Shown in pieces: positions 8,493 to 16,520 of a DNA stretch of 64,000 bases. Numbering within the stretch: position 1 is the stretch's first letter; every line of letters begins with the position of its first letter. This DNA comes from Heyndrickxia oleronia (GTDB lineage Bacteria; Bacillota; Bacilli; Bacillales; Bacillaceae_C): assembly GCF_017809215.1 (NCBI RefSeq), contig NZ_CP065424.1, positions 692,001 to 756,000 of the forward strand. Direction: 5' to 3'. A program made the translations under genes and the position numbers. The notes beneath the pieces were generated by a model, which was given only the letters and a program-made list of their open reading frames with translations, did no database searches and was not told the DNA's origin.

Positions 8493-9566
8493 ATGAATAC
8501 AGCCTATGAAACGATTATCGTTGGAGGGGGAGTCATTGGAAATAGTATTGCCTACCATCTATCTGAACGGTATAAAGAGGGCGTCCTCGTCATTGATAAA
8601 AAATATCCCCTATCTGGTACTTCGGGATCTACCCAAGCCTGGGTTTGGGTACATAATAAAACCCCATCATCCTATGCTGAATTTAGTATGTACAGTGCTG
8701 AACTTTATCCCTATTTAGCCAAAAAAATTGGAGATGTGGAATATAAAAGAACGGGTGGGCTATCCCCATTTTTTAATGAGAAAGATCGTGATAAAGCCAA
8801 AAGGTTAGCAGATTCCTATCGGGAAATAGGAATAAAAATCAAGGTTTTGTCACGTGAAGAAGTGATCGAAAAGGAACCGTCTATTAATCCAAATGTTGCT
8901 GGGGCAACATTTAGCAAAATCGATGGAAATGTAAATCCCTTCAGATTGGTTGATATGTATATGAGAGCGGCCAAGAAGAATGGCATCGATTATTCGTATT
9001 ATAATCAAGTCCTTGATATTCAAAAGAAAAACGACCAATTCATCATTGTATCCAAAAAAGGTGAGTATATTTGTAAAAACTTGATTTTAGCTGGTGGTAC
9101 ATGGTCGAGAGAACTGGGGAAAATGCTAGGAATCCATATACCCGTGAACCAGGTAAGGGGGCAAATTCTCGTAACTGAACCTTTAAAGCCGTTTATCAAT
9201 TATACGATCAGTGGGATGAGACAGACAAATAATGGCGAAGTATTAATCGGCTATTCTATGGAGGAAGCAGGCTTTAATCGTTCAACTACATTAGATGTCA
9301 TTCAGGAAACCGCAAATATGGCGAAGTATTACATACCTGATCTTGGTAAGGCAAAGGTTGTCAGAGCTTTTTCAGGTATACGTGCTGTCCCAGAAGATGG
9401 GTTGCCGATTATTGGGAAGGTTCCTTCTGTTAAAAACCTTTATGTCGCAACGATGCATAGTGGGGTCACGCTATCTCCGTTAGTAGGGACATTAATGACA
9501 GAATTATTAGTCGACGGAGATACATCCTTATCGATTGCTCCATATTCGATTGAAAGATTTAAATAA
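8493..9566 (+). CDS. DAO-family FAD oxidoreductase subunit (HcnC-like, catalytic)
   Basis: Catalytic-type subunit of the multi-component amine dehydrogenase, 357 residues. The FAD motif is TIIVGGGVIGNSIAYHL at the N-terminus; GQILVTEP lies mid-protein and the C-terminal FAD contact is MHSGVTLSPLVG. By family knowledge this subunit oxidises the amino acid (proline, hydroxyproline, glycine or N-substituted glycine) and gives electrons to the 2Fe-2S subunits. It is the second DAO-family protein in the cluster and clearly differs from the one at 5485. GAAGATGGGAAGGTGAG provides the ribosome binding site. Malate synthase follows after 12 bp. Confidence 0.9.
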   Translation: MNTAYETIIVGGGVIGNSIAYHLSERYKEGVLVIDKKYPLSGTSGSTQAWVWVHNKTPSSYAEFSMYSAELYPYLAKKIGDVEYKRTGGLSPFFNEKDRDKAKRLADSYREIGIKIKVLSREEVIEKEPSINPNVAGATFSKIDGNVNPFRLVDMYMRAAKKNGIDYSYYNQVLDIQKKNDQFIIVSKKGEYICKNLILAGGTWSRELGKMLGIHIPVNQVRGQILVTEPLKPFINYTISGMRQTNNGEVLIGYSMEEAGFNRSTTLDVIQETANMAKYYIPDLGKAKVVRAFSGIRAVPEDGLPIIGKVPSVKNLYVATMHSGVTLSPLVGTLMTELLVDGDTSLSIAPYSIERFK

Positions 9567-9578
9567 GGAGGAAAAGAA

Positions 9579-11759
9579 ATGATGAATGATTTTGTAAAAG
9601 TAGGTAATCTTCAAGTAGCCCGAATTCTCTATGAATTTATTAATGCCGAAGCTTTACCAGGTAGCAAGGTGAATCAGGAGCAATTTTGGAATGGATTAGA
9701 AACCTTAATAAAAGATTTATCTCCGAAAAATAGAGCATTATTGGCTCAACGTGATGATTTACAAAATAAAATAAATGCTTGGCACCGTGAAAATCAGGAG
9801 TTTGATTTTCATAAATACCAATCATTTTTGCAGGAAATCGGCTACTTAGAGCCTGAGGTCGAGGATTTTAACATATTAACTGAACAAGTCGATGAAGAGG
9901 TGGCCATTCAAGCAGGACCACAGCTTGTCGTTCCTGTTGATAATGCACGCTATGCATTAAATGCTGCAAATGCTCGGTGGGGAAGCCTGTATGACGCGCT
10001 TTATGGGACTGATGCGATAAGTGAGGAAGCGGGAGCTCAACAGGAAGGAAGCTATAACCCGATTCGCGGGGAAAAGGTCATTCAATTTGCTAGAGAATTT
10101 TTGGATCAAGTCGTTCCATTAAAAGGAGCTTCACATAGTGAAGCAACGAAATATTTTATTGCTGATGGGAAACTAACGATTTTACTTAGAAATGGGCAAA
10201 TGACAAGTCTCCAAGATGAGTCTAAATGTATTGGCTATAAAGGAACAACGGAGGAGCCATCCACTATTTTATTAAAAAATAATAAACTCCATTTAGAAAT
10301 TCAAATTGACCCTACTCATCCAATTGGTCAAACCGATCAAGCGGGTATTAAAGATATTCTATTAGAATCAGCATTAACGACGATTATGGATTGTGAGGAT
10401 TCAGTTGCTGCAGTAGATGCTGAGGATAAGGTACTCGTTTACCGTAATTGGCTTGGACTTATGAAGGGAGATTTGAGTGCTACGTTTAAAAAAGGAGACC
10501 AAATAATCACCAGAACTCTAAATAGTGATCGACTATATACTTCGCTTACTGGAGAAGAGGTGCGTTTAAAGGGTCGTTCTCTCATGTTTGTACGAAATGT
10601 AGGACATTTAATGACCAGTAATATGATACTAGACCAAGATGCCAACGAAGTTCCTGAAGGAATATTGGATGCCGTGTTTACTAGTTTACTAGCCAAACAT
10701 TCTCTACTTGGAAACGGTGCCTATCAAAATTCCACGAAGGGATCGATTTATATCGTCAAGCCCAAGATGCATGGATCACAAGAGGTAGCATTTAGTAATG
10801 AACTTTTTGATCGCGTGGAAGACTTGCTTGGGTTAAAACGAAACACGTTAAAAATTGGGGTGATGGATGAGGAACGACGTACATCATTAAACTTGAAGGC
10901 ATGCATTCGACAGGTGAAGGATCGAATTGTATTCATTAATACGGGGTTCTTGGACCGGACAGGAGATGAAATTCATACTTCGATGGAAATGGGTCCAATG
11001 ATTCGGAAAAATCATATGAAATCAGCGAAATGGCTCCAGGCGTATGAGAAATCAAATGTCATGGTAGGTCTAGCAAGTGGATTCAAGGGTCATGCACAAA
11101 TTGGTAAAGGGATGTGGGCGATGCCAGATTTAATGGCCGATATGTTAAAGCAAAAAATTGGTCATGTCAAAGCAGGGGCTAATACAGCTTGGGTGCCTTC
11201 ACCAACAGCTGCCACTTTGCATGTTCTTCACTACCATCAAGTGGATGTGACAGAGGTACAGGAAAAGCTGGAAAAAGAAAGCGTGGATTTACTGAGGGAT
11301 ATTCTCGCGATTCCTGCAGCCAGTCAGATTGATTGGGAGCCTGAAGAGATTCAGCAAGAATTAGATAATAATGCACAAGGCATTCTTGGCTATGTTGTTC
11401 GCTGGGTGGAACAAGGTATCGGCTGTTCGAAAGTCCCTGATATTCATAATGTTGCTTTAATGGAGGATCGGGCCACTTTACGAATTTCGAGTCAGCATAT
11501 CGCGAATTGGCTCCATCATGGAATATGTACGGAGGATCAAGTACGGGAAACATTCCAACGGATGGCCAAAATAGTCGATGAGCAAAATGCGGGAGATTCT
11601 AATTACCGACCGATGTCAGAGGATTACTCTAATTCTATTGCTTTTCAAGCTGCCTGTGACCTAGTCTTCAAAGGCTATGATCAACCAAATGGATATACCG
11701 AACCAATCTTACATCGTCGCCGTTTAGAGGCAAAGGCAAAATTTGCTGTTAAACAATAA
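9579..11759 (+). CDS. glcB: Malate synthase G
   Basis: Condenses glyoxylate with acetyl-CoA to give malate. The 726 residues match the length of the long monomeric G isoform. Recognisable blocks are [48 protein letters not shown] and [21 protein letters not shown] sits just upstream of ATG 9579. No isocitrate lyase is in the window, so the glyoxylate probably comes from the flavoenzymes encoded directly upstream rather than from the glyoxylate shunt. That is the key pointer to the cluster's purpose. Confidence 0.96.
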   Translation: MMNDFVKVGNLQVARILYEFINAEALPGSKVNQEQFWNGLETLIKDLSPKNRALLAQRDDLQNKINAWHRENQEFDFHKYQSFLQEIGYLEPEVEDFNILTEQVDEEVAIQAGPQLVVPVDNARYALNAANARWGSLYDALYGTDAISEEAGAQQEGSYNPIRGEKVIQFAREFLDQVVPLKGASHSEATKYFIADGKLTILLRNGQMTSLQDESKCIGYKGTTEEPSTILLKNNKLHLEIQIDPTHPIGQTDQAGIKDILLESALTTIMDCEDSVAAVDAEDKVLVYRNWLGLMKGDLSATFKKGDQIITRTLNSDRLYTSLTGEEVRLKGRSLMFVRNVGHLMTSNMILDQDANEVPEGILDAVFTSLLAKHSLLGNGAYQNSTKGSIYIVKPKMHGSQEVAFSNELFDRVEDLLGLKRNTLKIGVMDEERRTSLNLKACIRQVKDRIVFINTGFLDRTGDEIHTSMEMGPMIRKNHMKSAKWLQAYEKSNVMVGLASGFKGHAQIGKGMWAMPDLMADMLKQKIGHVKAGANTAWVPSPTAATLHVLHYHQVDVTEVQEKLEKESVDLLRDILAIPAASQIDWEPEEIQQELDNNAQGILGYVVRWVEQGIGCSKVPDIHNVALMEDRATLRISSQHIANWLHHGICTEDQVRETFQRMAKIVDEQNAGDSNYRPMSEDYSNSIAFQAACDLVFKGYDQPNGYTEPILHRRRLEAKAKFAVKQ

Positions 11760-11806
11760 ATTGGGGGATTCTAGTTTTTTCCGGAAATAAGTAGAGAGGA
11801 GTTAGT

Positions 11807-12580
11807 GTGTTGAAATTTACTAGATTTCAAGTGGATTCTACCATTTATACTGGAGTAATTATCGAAGGAGTCGTTAAGGAAATAACGGGGGATATATTTG
11901 GGGATTGGAAGCATACGGGTTTGGAATTTCTAGAAAATGAAGTGAAATTATTGGCTCCCATAGAGCCGAACCAAATTATTGGAATCGGAGCAAATTATGT
12001 TTCCAAGGTAGAAGATTTACCAAGTGAACTACCAGACATTCCTGTATTTTTCTTTAAACCTACTTCATCCGTTATCGGAACGGAGGAAAGCATTGTCATT
12101 CCTGAAGGGATTGACCAAGTGAAATTTGAAGCGGAATTAGCGATTATTATTGGGAAGGAAGCAAAAAATATCCCTGAAGCTGAAGTGCTAAATTATGTAT
12201 TTGGCTATACTATTGCCAATGATGTAACTGCCCCACAATATTTCCATCAAGATGGCCATTGGACAATCGGTAAATCATTTGACACATTCACACCTTTAGG
12301 ACCGGTTATTGAAACTGAACTGAACCCGTTTCAGGTTCATGTTGAAGCAAGCCTAAACCATATAGAAAAGCAAAATAGCCCAACTGAATTAATGATCATA
12401 CCGATTCGCAAAATGATTTCCTATCTTACAACAGTCATGACTCTTAAACCAGGTGACGTGATATTAACAGGAAGCCCTGTCGGCGCAGAGTTTGTAGGAG
12501 AAGGAGATGTTATTGAGTGTGAAATAAAAGGGATTGGTAGACTTCGAAATAGGTTGGCTACGGCAAAAATATTGACCTGA
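11807..12580 (+). CDS. Fumarylacetoacetate hydrolase (FAH) family protein
   Basis: Cytoplasmic metal-dependent enzyme of the FAH fold, 257 residues. Members hydrolyse C-C bonds of beta-diketo acids, decarboxylate oxaloacetate or hydrate 2-oxo-pentenoates. Metal ligands are visible in KFEAELAIIIG (ExE) and the fold-typical ANDVTAPQ and KSFDTFTPLGP blocks follow. The start is GTG 11807 with AGAGGAG upstream; TTG at 11810 is an alternative. It is the last gene of the + strand run. With malate synthase beside it, an oxaloacetate decarboxylase-like role or breakdown of the non-glyoxylate half of the substrate are both possible. Confidence 0.88.
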   Translation: MLKFTRFQVDSTIYTGVIIEGVVKEITGDIFGDWKHTGLEFLENEVKLLAPIEPNQIIGIGANYVSKVEDLPSELPDIPVFFFKPTSSVIGTEESIVIPEGIDQVKFEAELAIIIGKEAKNIPEAEVLNYVFGYTIANDVTAPQYFHQDGHWTIGKSFDTFTPLGPVIETELNPFQVHVEASLNHIEKQNSPTELMIIPIRKMISYLTTVMTLKPGDVILTGSPVGAEFVGEGDVIECEIKGIGRLRNRLATAKILT

Positions 12581-12706
12581 TCACTTTACTACCTAAAGCC
12601 TAATGGAACCTACGTCCTCAAAACTATTAACGTGTTTTTACTGGAATAAAGGCAGTAGTGTCCTGTGAAATGAAAGATTGTGAACATGTTAGTAAAATAT
12701 GATGGA

Positions 12707-12735
12707 GCTGTCTGAAAAACAAAGTATCAGACAGC
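12707..12735. repeat. GCTGTCTGA hairpin element between operons
   Basis: GCTGTCTGA at 12707-12715 pairs with TCAGACAGC at 12727-12735 (9-bp stem, 11-nt loop). No clear U-tract follows on either strand. A closely related hairpin with a U-tract is at 27056-27093, so this is probably a dispersed terminator-like element between the FAH gene and the convergent aldo/keto reductase gene. Confidence 0.6.
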
Positions 12736-12787
12736 CCTAGTTGTGTAAGATAGAACCTAAAAAAATTACTAGTGTTTTGCCTTTTAG

Positions 12788-13630
12788 TTAAAACTCCTCA
12801 TACGTTGCAGGGTCTTGATTTTTCATTCTACCATCCGGTTGTGTCAGTTCATTAATTCGTTTCATTTCTGCATCATCTAGTGAAAAGTCAAAGATTGAGA
12901 TATTTTCAAGTTGACGTATTGGAGATGCGGATTTAGGGATTGGAATCGCTCCTAGCTGAACATGCCAGCGTAATATCACTTGGGAAACAGTTTTATTATG
13001 CTGCTCAGCAATCTGTTTAATCGTTTCATTTTCTAGTAGTAGGTTTGCTCGAGCGATTGGGCTCCAGGATTCTGTTATAATGTTTTTTTCTTGATGGAAT
13101 GTTCTTTGTGATTCCTGATTGAAGAAAGGATGTAATTCAATTTGGTTAATGCTTGGTAATACCCCAGTTTCCTTTTCCAACCGTTCTATATGTTCAGGTA
13201 AGAAATTGCAAACACCGATAGAACGAATGAATCCCCATTTTTTTGCATCAATTAATGCTTGCCAAGCTTCTACATAATGATCTTGTTTTGGATTAGGCCA
13301 ATGGATTAAATACAAATCATAATAGTCTAAATTTGCTCGGTATAATGATTCTTGAATCGTTGTAACGGCTTTATCATATGTATGATAGCGACCTGGTAAT
13401 TTGGATGTAATAATCAATTCCTGCCTTGGAACTGAACTGCGTCGAACGGCCTCTCCAACGGTTCCTTCATTTTCATAATTATAAGCGGAATCAATAAGAC
13501 GATAACCTACATCAATGGCGCTCTTTATTGCATTAGCCCCTTCATTTCCATTCAGTTTGTATGTACCAAAACCGATAGTTGGCAAAACGAGCCCATCATT
13601 AAGAGTTATCTCTGGAATGGATTTACTCAT
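12788..13630 (-). CDS. Aldo/keto reductase
   Basis: NADPH-dependent carbonyl reductase of the AKR5-like group found in bacilli. The family signature GYRLIDSAYNYENE holds the catalytic Asp and Tyr, LIITSKLPG the Lys and LYLIHWPNP the His; the C-terminal IPIPKSASP binds the cofactor phosphate. ATG 13630 (280 residues) is preferred over GTG 13639 because AGGAAGGAG lies 8 nt before the ATG, while the GTG almost touches it. It stands alone on the minus strand. The natural substrate is unknown; methylglyoxal and other small aldehydes are typical for relatives. Confidence 0.92.
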   Translation of the reverse strand: MSKSIPEITLNDGLVLPTIGFGTYKLNGNEGANAIKSAIDVGYRLIDSAYNYENEGTVGEAVRRSSVPRQELIITSKLPGRYHTYDKAVTTIQESLYRANLDYYDLYLIHWPNPKQDHYVEAWQALIDAKKWGFIRSIGVCNFLPEHIERLEKETGVLPSINQIELHPFFNQESQRTFHQEKNIITESWSPIARANLLLENETIKQIAEQHNKTVSQVILRWHVQLGAIPIPKSASPIRQLENISIFDFSLDDAEMKRINELTQPDGRMKNQDPATYEEF

Positions 13631-13658
13631 ATTAGACACTCCTTCCTATAGTAATGTT

Positions 13659-13688
13659 AGAATATCACCCTCTTGAAGGAAAGTTCAA
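13659..13688 (-). promoter_or_regulatory. Putative promoter of the aldo/keto reductase gene
   Basis: On the minus strand TTGAAC (13683-13688), an 18-bp spacer and TATTCT (13659-13664), followed by a short leader. The long spacer with CCTTCAAGAGGG inside recalls MerR-regulated promoters, but no regulator gene is nearby. Confidence 0.4.
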
Positions 13689-14094
13689 ATATTTGATTCG
13701 GTAAGGGGAGCGCTGGTCGGAGCTTTCATTTTTAATTTTGAACTTATCCAATCAGGATTAAATAATGAACGTAAAACGAATGATGGATAATGTTATAGAA
13801 TTCTTCGTTTGACCTATAAGGTATGACATTAAAGATAATCACTTCGTATTTGTGTATTTTTCCTTAGATGTAGGTGTGTTGAAAAAAATGCAAATAAAAA
13901 TAAAGAATTTCGAAATAATAACTGTACGATTGGTTAATTCAAGTAAAGGTGGTAATTTTATGAGTGCCGTTTTCGCAAAGATAATTGGTTATTCGTATAG
14001 TATTATTTCTACTAAAAAATTCATTGGGTGTGAATACGCTGCTTCCATTCATTTATTTCGTTTCCTAGCAACAAAGTTTAAGAAAAGGTACATA
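13689..14094. other. Gene-free stretch before the polysaccharide deacetylase gene
   Basis: An open frame runs upstream of the deacetylase start from 13852, but it lacks a ribosome binding site and coding character. No RNA gene or repeat was recognised. The region presumably carries the deacetylase promoter, which I could not place. Confidence 0.5.
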
Positions 14095-14823
14095 ATGAAA
14101 AAGGTTGTACTCCTACTCGTTATTTTCTCTTTAGTTGCAATTCCCTCTCAAGCATTTGCTCAAAAAAAGATACCCATCCTCATCTATCATTCAATTGATG
14201 AATTTAAAGGACAGGGCTCAAAGGATTTATATGTATCACCTGGAAATTTTGAAAAGCAAATGGCCTATTTAAAAGACAATGGCTTTACATTATTGACATT
14301 TGAAAGATGGGGGGAGATCCATCAAGTGAAAAAGCCTATATTCATTACTTTTGATGATGGATATAAAAATAATGTAAATGCTTTTGCCATATTCCAAAAA
14401 CTAAAAGGGGCCAATTTTCATCCAACAGCCACGATTTTTGTCATCTCTGACTTTGTCGGTAGATCGAATCGACTATCCAGGAGTGATTTGAAGAAAATGG
14501 TAGATTCGGGAATGTTCTCTGTTCAATCTCATACAGCTACACACCCTGATTTAACCAAAGTTAAAGATATTGACTATGAATTAAAAGAATCTAAAGAAAA
14601 AATTCAGCAAATGACAGGAAAACCAGTCATTGCCCTTGCTTATCCGTACGGGATTTTTAATGAGAAAGTAATAGCAGAAACGAAAAAATACTATCAATTT
14701 GGCCTAACAACAATCCCCGAACCATATGTAAAAACAGGCAAACCAAACGAAAACTACCTACTCCCACGAATCTATGTCAAAAACTCAACAACACTAGATG
14801 AGTTTGTTGAAAATTTACAATAA
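14095..14823 (+). CDS. Secreted polysaccharide deacetylase family protein
   Basis: NodB-domain carbohydrate esterase (CE4-like) expected to deacetylate a cell-surface polysaccharide. ATG 14095 begins a signal peptide (MKKVVLLLVIF then a cleavage-like QAFAQ), which is why this start is used instead of the in-frame start at 13852; AAAAGG lies upstream. The mature protein shows PILIYHSIDEF, the metal-binding FITFDDGYKNN (Asp-Asp), SHTATHPDL (His-x3-His) and ALAYPYG. It has 242 residues, short for a lone NodB domain and close to IcaB/PgaB N-terminal types. Its TAA is directly followed by a dispersed GGGGGTCAGACCCCC element. Confidence 0.92.
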   Translation: MKKVVLLLVIFSLVAIPSQAFAQKKIPILIYHSIDEFKGQGSKDLYVSPGNFEKQMAYLKDNGFTLLTFERWGEIHQVKKPIFITFDDGYKNNVNAFAIFQKLKGANFHPTATIFVISDFVGRSNRLSRSDLKKMVDSGMFSVQSHTATHPDLTKVKDIDYELKESKEKIQQMTGKPVIALAYPYGIFNEKVIAETKKYYQFGLTTIPEPYVKTGKPNENYLLPRIYVKNSTTLDEFVENLQ

Positions 14824-14892
14824 GGGGGTCAGACCCCCACTGCTTTAAAGTGTAAAAGGAAGGGAGGGACAGTGGACCTGACCCCCCTGTCC
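14824..14892. repeat. Two adjacent dispersed palindromic elements
   Basis: GGGGGTCAGACCCCC at 14824-14838 with the CCACTGCTTTAAAGTG tail is one copy of the window-wide repeat. It is followed by a different stem in which GGGACAG (14867 on) pairs with CTGTCCC (ending 14893) around GACCTGACCCCC. The first begins exactly after the deacetylase stop and the second ends at the anti-sigma stop on the other strand, so both convergent genes finish on the repeats. A bidirectional terminator role is likely. Confidence 0.75.
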
Positions 14893-15801
14893 CTAACGGT
14901 TCGGATAGATGAACTCGTATGTTATGGTTTTGCCTTTGATGGTGATTGTTATGATTTCGTTTCCATCGGCGGATTCGAATGTGTGGGAATCTTTGGTGGT
15001 GGATTTTTTCTTCCAGAGTCCCTTTTGCTCGGTGATTTTCTTGATATAAGCATTGAATGCTTCGGTTGATCCACTTTCCCAGTTATAGACTTCTTTATTT
15101 GCAGATATAGAAATGGGTTGTAAGTTGATGGGGAAGAGCATTTTCCCATAGCCATGGTTGACATATAGTTGTTTAGGATAGTTATTGGGTTCCATTCCTT
15201 TTATTCTTAATGTTGATATGACGGTGAAAATTTCAGCATACTCAAGTTTTGGATAATCAAAGGTAAAATGAAAGTATTTTTGATTTTCTAATGGAATAAA
15301 AAAGTGATAACGCAAAGCTACATTCATTTGCTTTACATGCTCGATATACATGGATGTCGGATAAGGGAAATTCTCCATTTGCTCCTCTACAAACATAGCA
15401 TGATTTTGAATGATCTCCTTCCTTTTTTCTTCGGTTACTTCATGAACGGATCCGACTTTTTCAGTTTGATTTTTTCGATAGAATGCTAAGCCATCATTGG
15501 ATTTTTTACTATACGTATCTTCTAATTTCCAACTTATTTGATTAGAATTAATTCCTTTCTCGGTTACGGAATGCTGCACTTTATTTTCCTGTTGAAAAAT
15601 AAGCCAAAATCCTCCGCAAATAAGAAAGAATAAGCAAGTAGCTAGTAGATTTTTCCATGAAAAAAATGGAGAGGTGCGAGTGATTTTCGGTGAAGAAGCT
15701 TGTATCGTTTGCCATATCCTCATTCTTGTAATTTCTTTTTCCTCATTTGTTGGCTTCAGTTTTTGTAGCAATTTCCATTGGTCATCATAATGATTGCTCA
15801 A
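14893..15801 (-). CDS. Probable anti-sigma factor (single-pass membrane protein)
   Basis: Gene directly downstream of, and overlapping, an ECF sigma gene; such partners usually bind the sigma factor in the cytoplasm and sense outside through one membrane segment. From TTG 15801 the protein has 302 residues: a charged cytoplasmic N-terminus of about 60 residues, one membrane segment (NLLATCLFFLICGGFWLIF), then a large outer domain. I do not recognise the outer domain. TTG 15801 is chosen because AAGGTGG lies 7-8 nt upstream inside the end of the sigma gene; GTG codons at 15810 and 15813 are alternatives. The frame extends further upstream through the sigma gene but that part is a shadow. Confidence 0.75.
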   Translation of the reverse strand: MSNHYDDQWKLLQKLKPTNEEKEITRMRIWQTIQASSPKITRTSPFFSWKNLLATCLFFLICGGFWLIFQQENKVQHSVTEKGINSNQISWKLEDTYSKKSNDGLAFYRKNQTEKVGSVHEVTEEKRKEIIQNHAMFVEEQMENFPYPTSMYIEHVKQMNVALRYHFFIPLENQKYFHFTFDYPKLEYAEIFTVISTLRIKGMEPNNYPKQLYVNHGYGKMLFPINLQPISISANKEVYNWESGSTEAFNAYIKKITEQKGLWKKKSTTKDSHTFESADGNEIITITIKGKTITYEFIYPNR

Positions 15802-16324
15802 CTTGTTCACCACCTTGGATTGTATTCCGTTTTCTAAGTGATTGCAGTGCTCTTGATAATGTTTTTCGAACCTTAACCTCGGACCAGCCAAGAATGTTTG
15901 CCGTTTCTTTGGTGGAGTATTCTTCGACCTTCATTAATATAATGACCATTCGATAATTAGGCTTTAATTGTTGAATCGAGGTGAATAGCTGGTTAACTGC
16001 TTCCTTGTTTTCAATATATTTTTCTAAATTAAAGGAAGAGGATATCTCTTTTTCAAATGAAAGAACTGGTACATGCTTATTTCTTTTTCGTTTCCGAATT
16101 TCATCGAGAACAAGATGCTTTGCAATGCTAAACAACCAAGTTTTTACACTGGAACGATGATCGAATCGGTCATATGCTGTGTACGCACGTACAAATGTAT
16201 CATGGACAAAATCCTCGCAGCACTGTTTATCACCCAGCATTAGCCAAATAAAACGGTACATATCATCGTAATACAATTCATACCACTCCATGACAAGTTG
16301 CCTCTTATCAATATTCAACTCCAT
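15785..16324 (-). CDS. ECF-type RNA polymerase sigma factor
   Basis: Extracytoplasmic-function sigma factor of about 179 residues. Region 2 is seen in YYDDMYRFIWLMLGD then DFVHDTFVRAY and WLFSIAKHLVLDEIRKRKR; region 4 in YRMVIILMKVEEYSTKETA then WSEVKVRKTLSRALQSLRKR, a helix-turn-helix for the -35 element. ATG 16324 is used (the frame extends to GTG 16330) with AAGG about 9 nt upstream. It overlaps the anti-sigma gene by 17 bp, pointing to translational coupling. An ECF-like promoter upstream suggests autoregulation. It resembles SigX/SigV-type factors in size and layout, but I cannot assign it to one. Confidence 0.92.
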   Translation of the reverse strand: MELNIDKRQLVMEWYELYYDDMYRFIWLMLGDKQCCEDFVHDTFVRAYTAYDRFDHRSSVKTWLFSIAKHLVLDEIRKRKRNKHVPVLSFEKEISSSFNLEKYIENKEAVNQLFTSIQQLKPNYRMVIILMKVEEYSTKETANILGWSEVKVRKTLSRALQSLRKRNTIQGGEQVEQSL

Positions 16325-16355
16325 CCTCACCTACCTTCACGCTTTCTAGTTATTA

Positions 16356-16381
16356 GTCGTGCAAATTGAAAATTTGTGACA
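16356..16381 (-). promoter_or_regulatory. Candidate autoregulatory ECF promoter
   Basis: Reading the minus strand, TGTCAC (16376-16381), a 16-bp spacer and CGAC (16356-16359) stand about 30 bp upstream of the sigma gene start. This is close to the TGAAAC/TGTAAC plus CGAC/CGTC promoters known for Bacillus ECF sigma factors. Confidence 0.5.
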
Positions 16382-16520
16382 GTGATTTTATCCCTATAAA
16401 AATAAAACGTATAAAGAAGTATGATGTTAACACGTAGGAGTAGCACAGTTCCCCCCTTTGGAGGAATTCATTAGAAAACCTCGAAGTATTTGTAACAACT
16501 ATTAATAAGAGGGGTGTCTG

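Noticed and set aside
6723..9566. Hydrogen cyanide synthase (HcnABC) as the literal function
   Set aside because: The architecture is shared with proline and hydroxyproline dehydrogenases, a separate BFD gene is present and malate synthase is adjacent; cyanide formation is not supported.
10439..10696. Minus-strand open frames inside malate synthase and other long genes
   Set aside because: They mirror the codon pattern of well-supported genes on the other strand and lack translation signals.
13852..14094. N-terminal extension of the polysaccharide deacetylase frame (81 codons)
   Set aside because: It would bury the clear signal peptide beginning at 14095 and has no ribosome binding site or coding character.
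15802..15891. Upstream extension of the anti-sigma frame
   Set aside because: It lies wholly inside the sigma factor gene in another frame; internal starts with a ribosome binding site are available.
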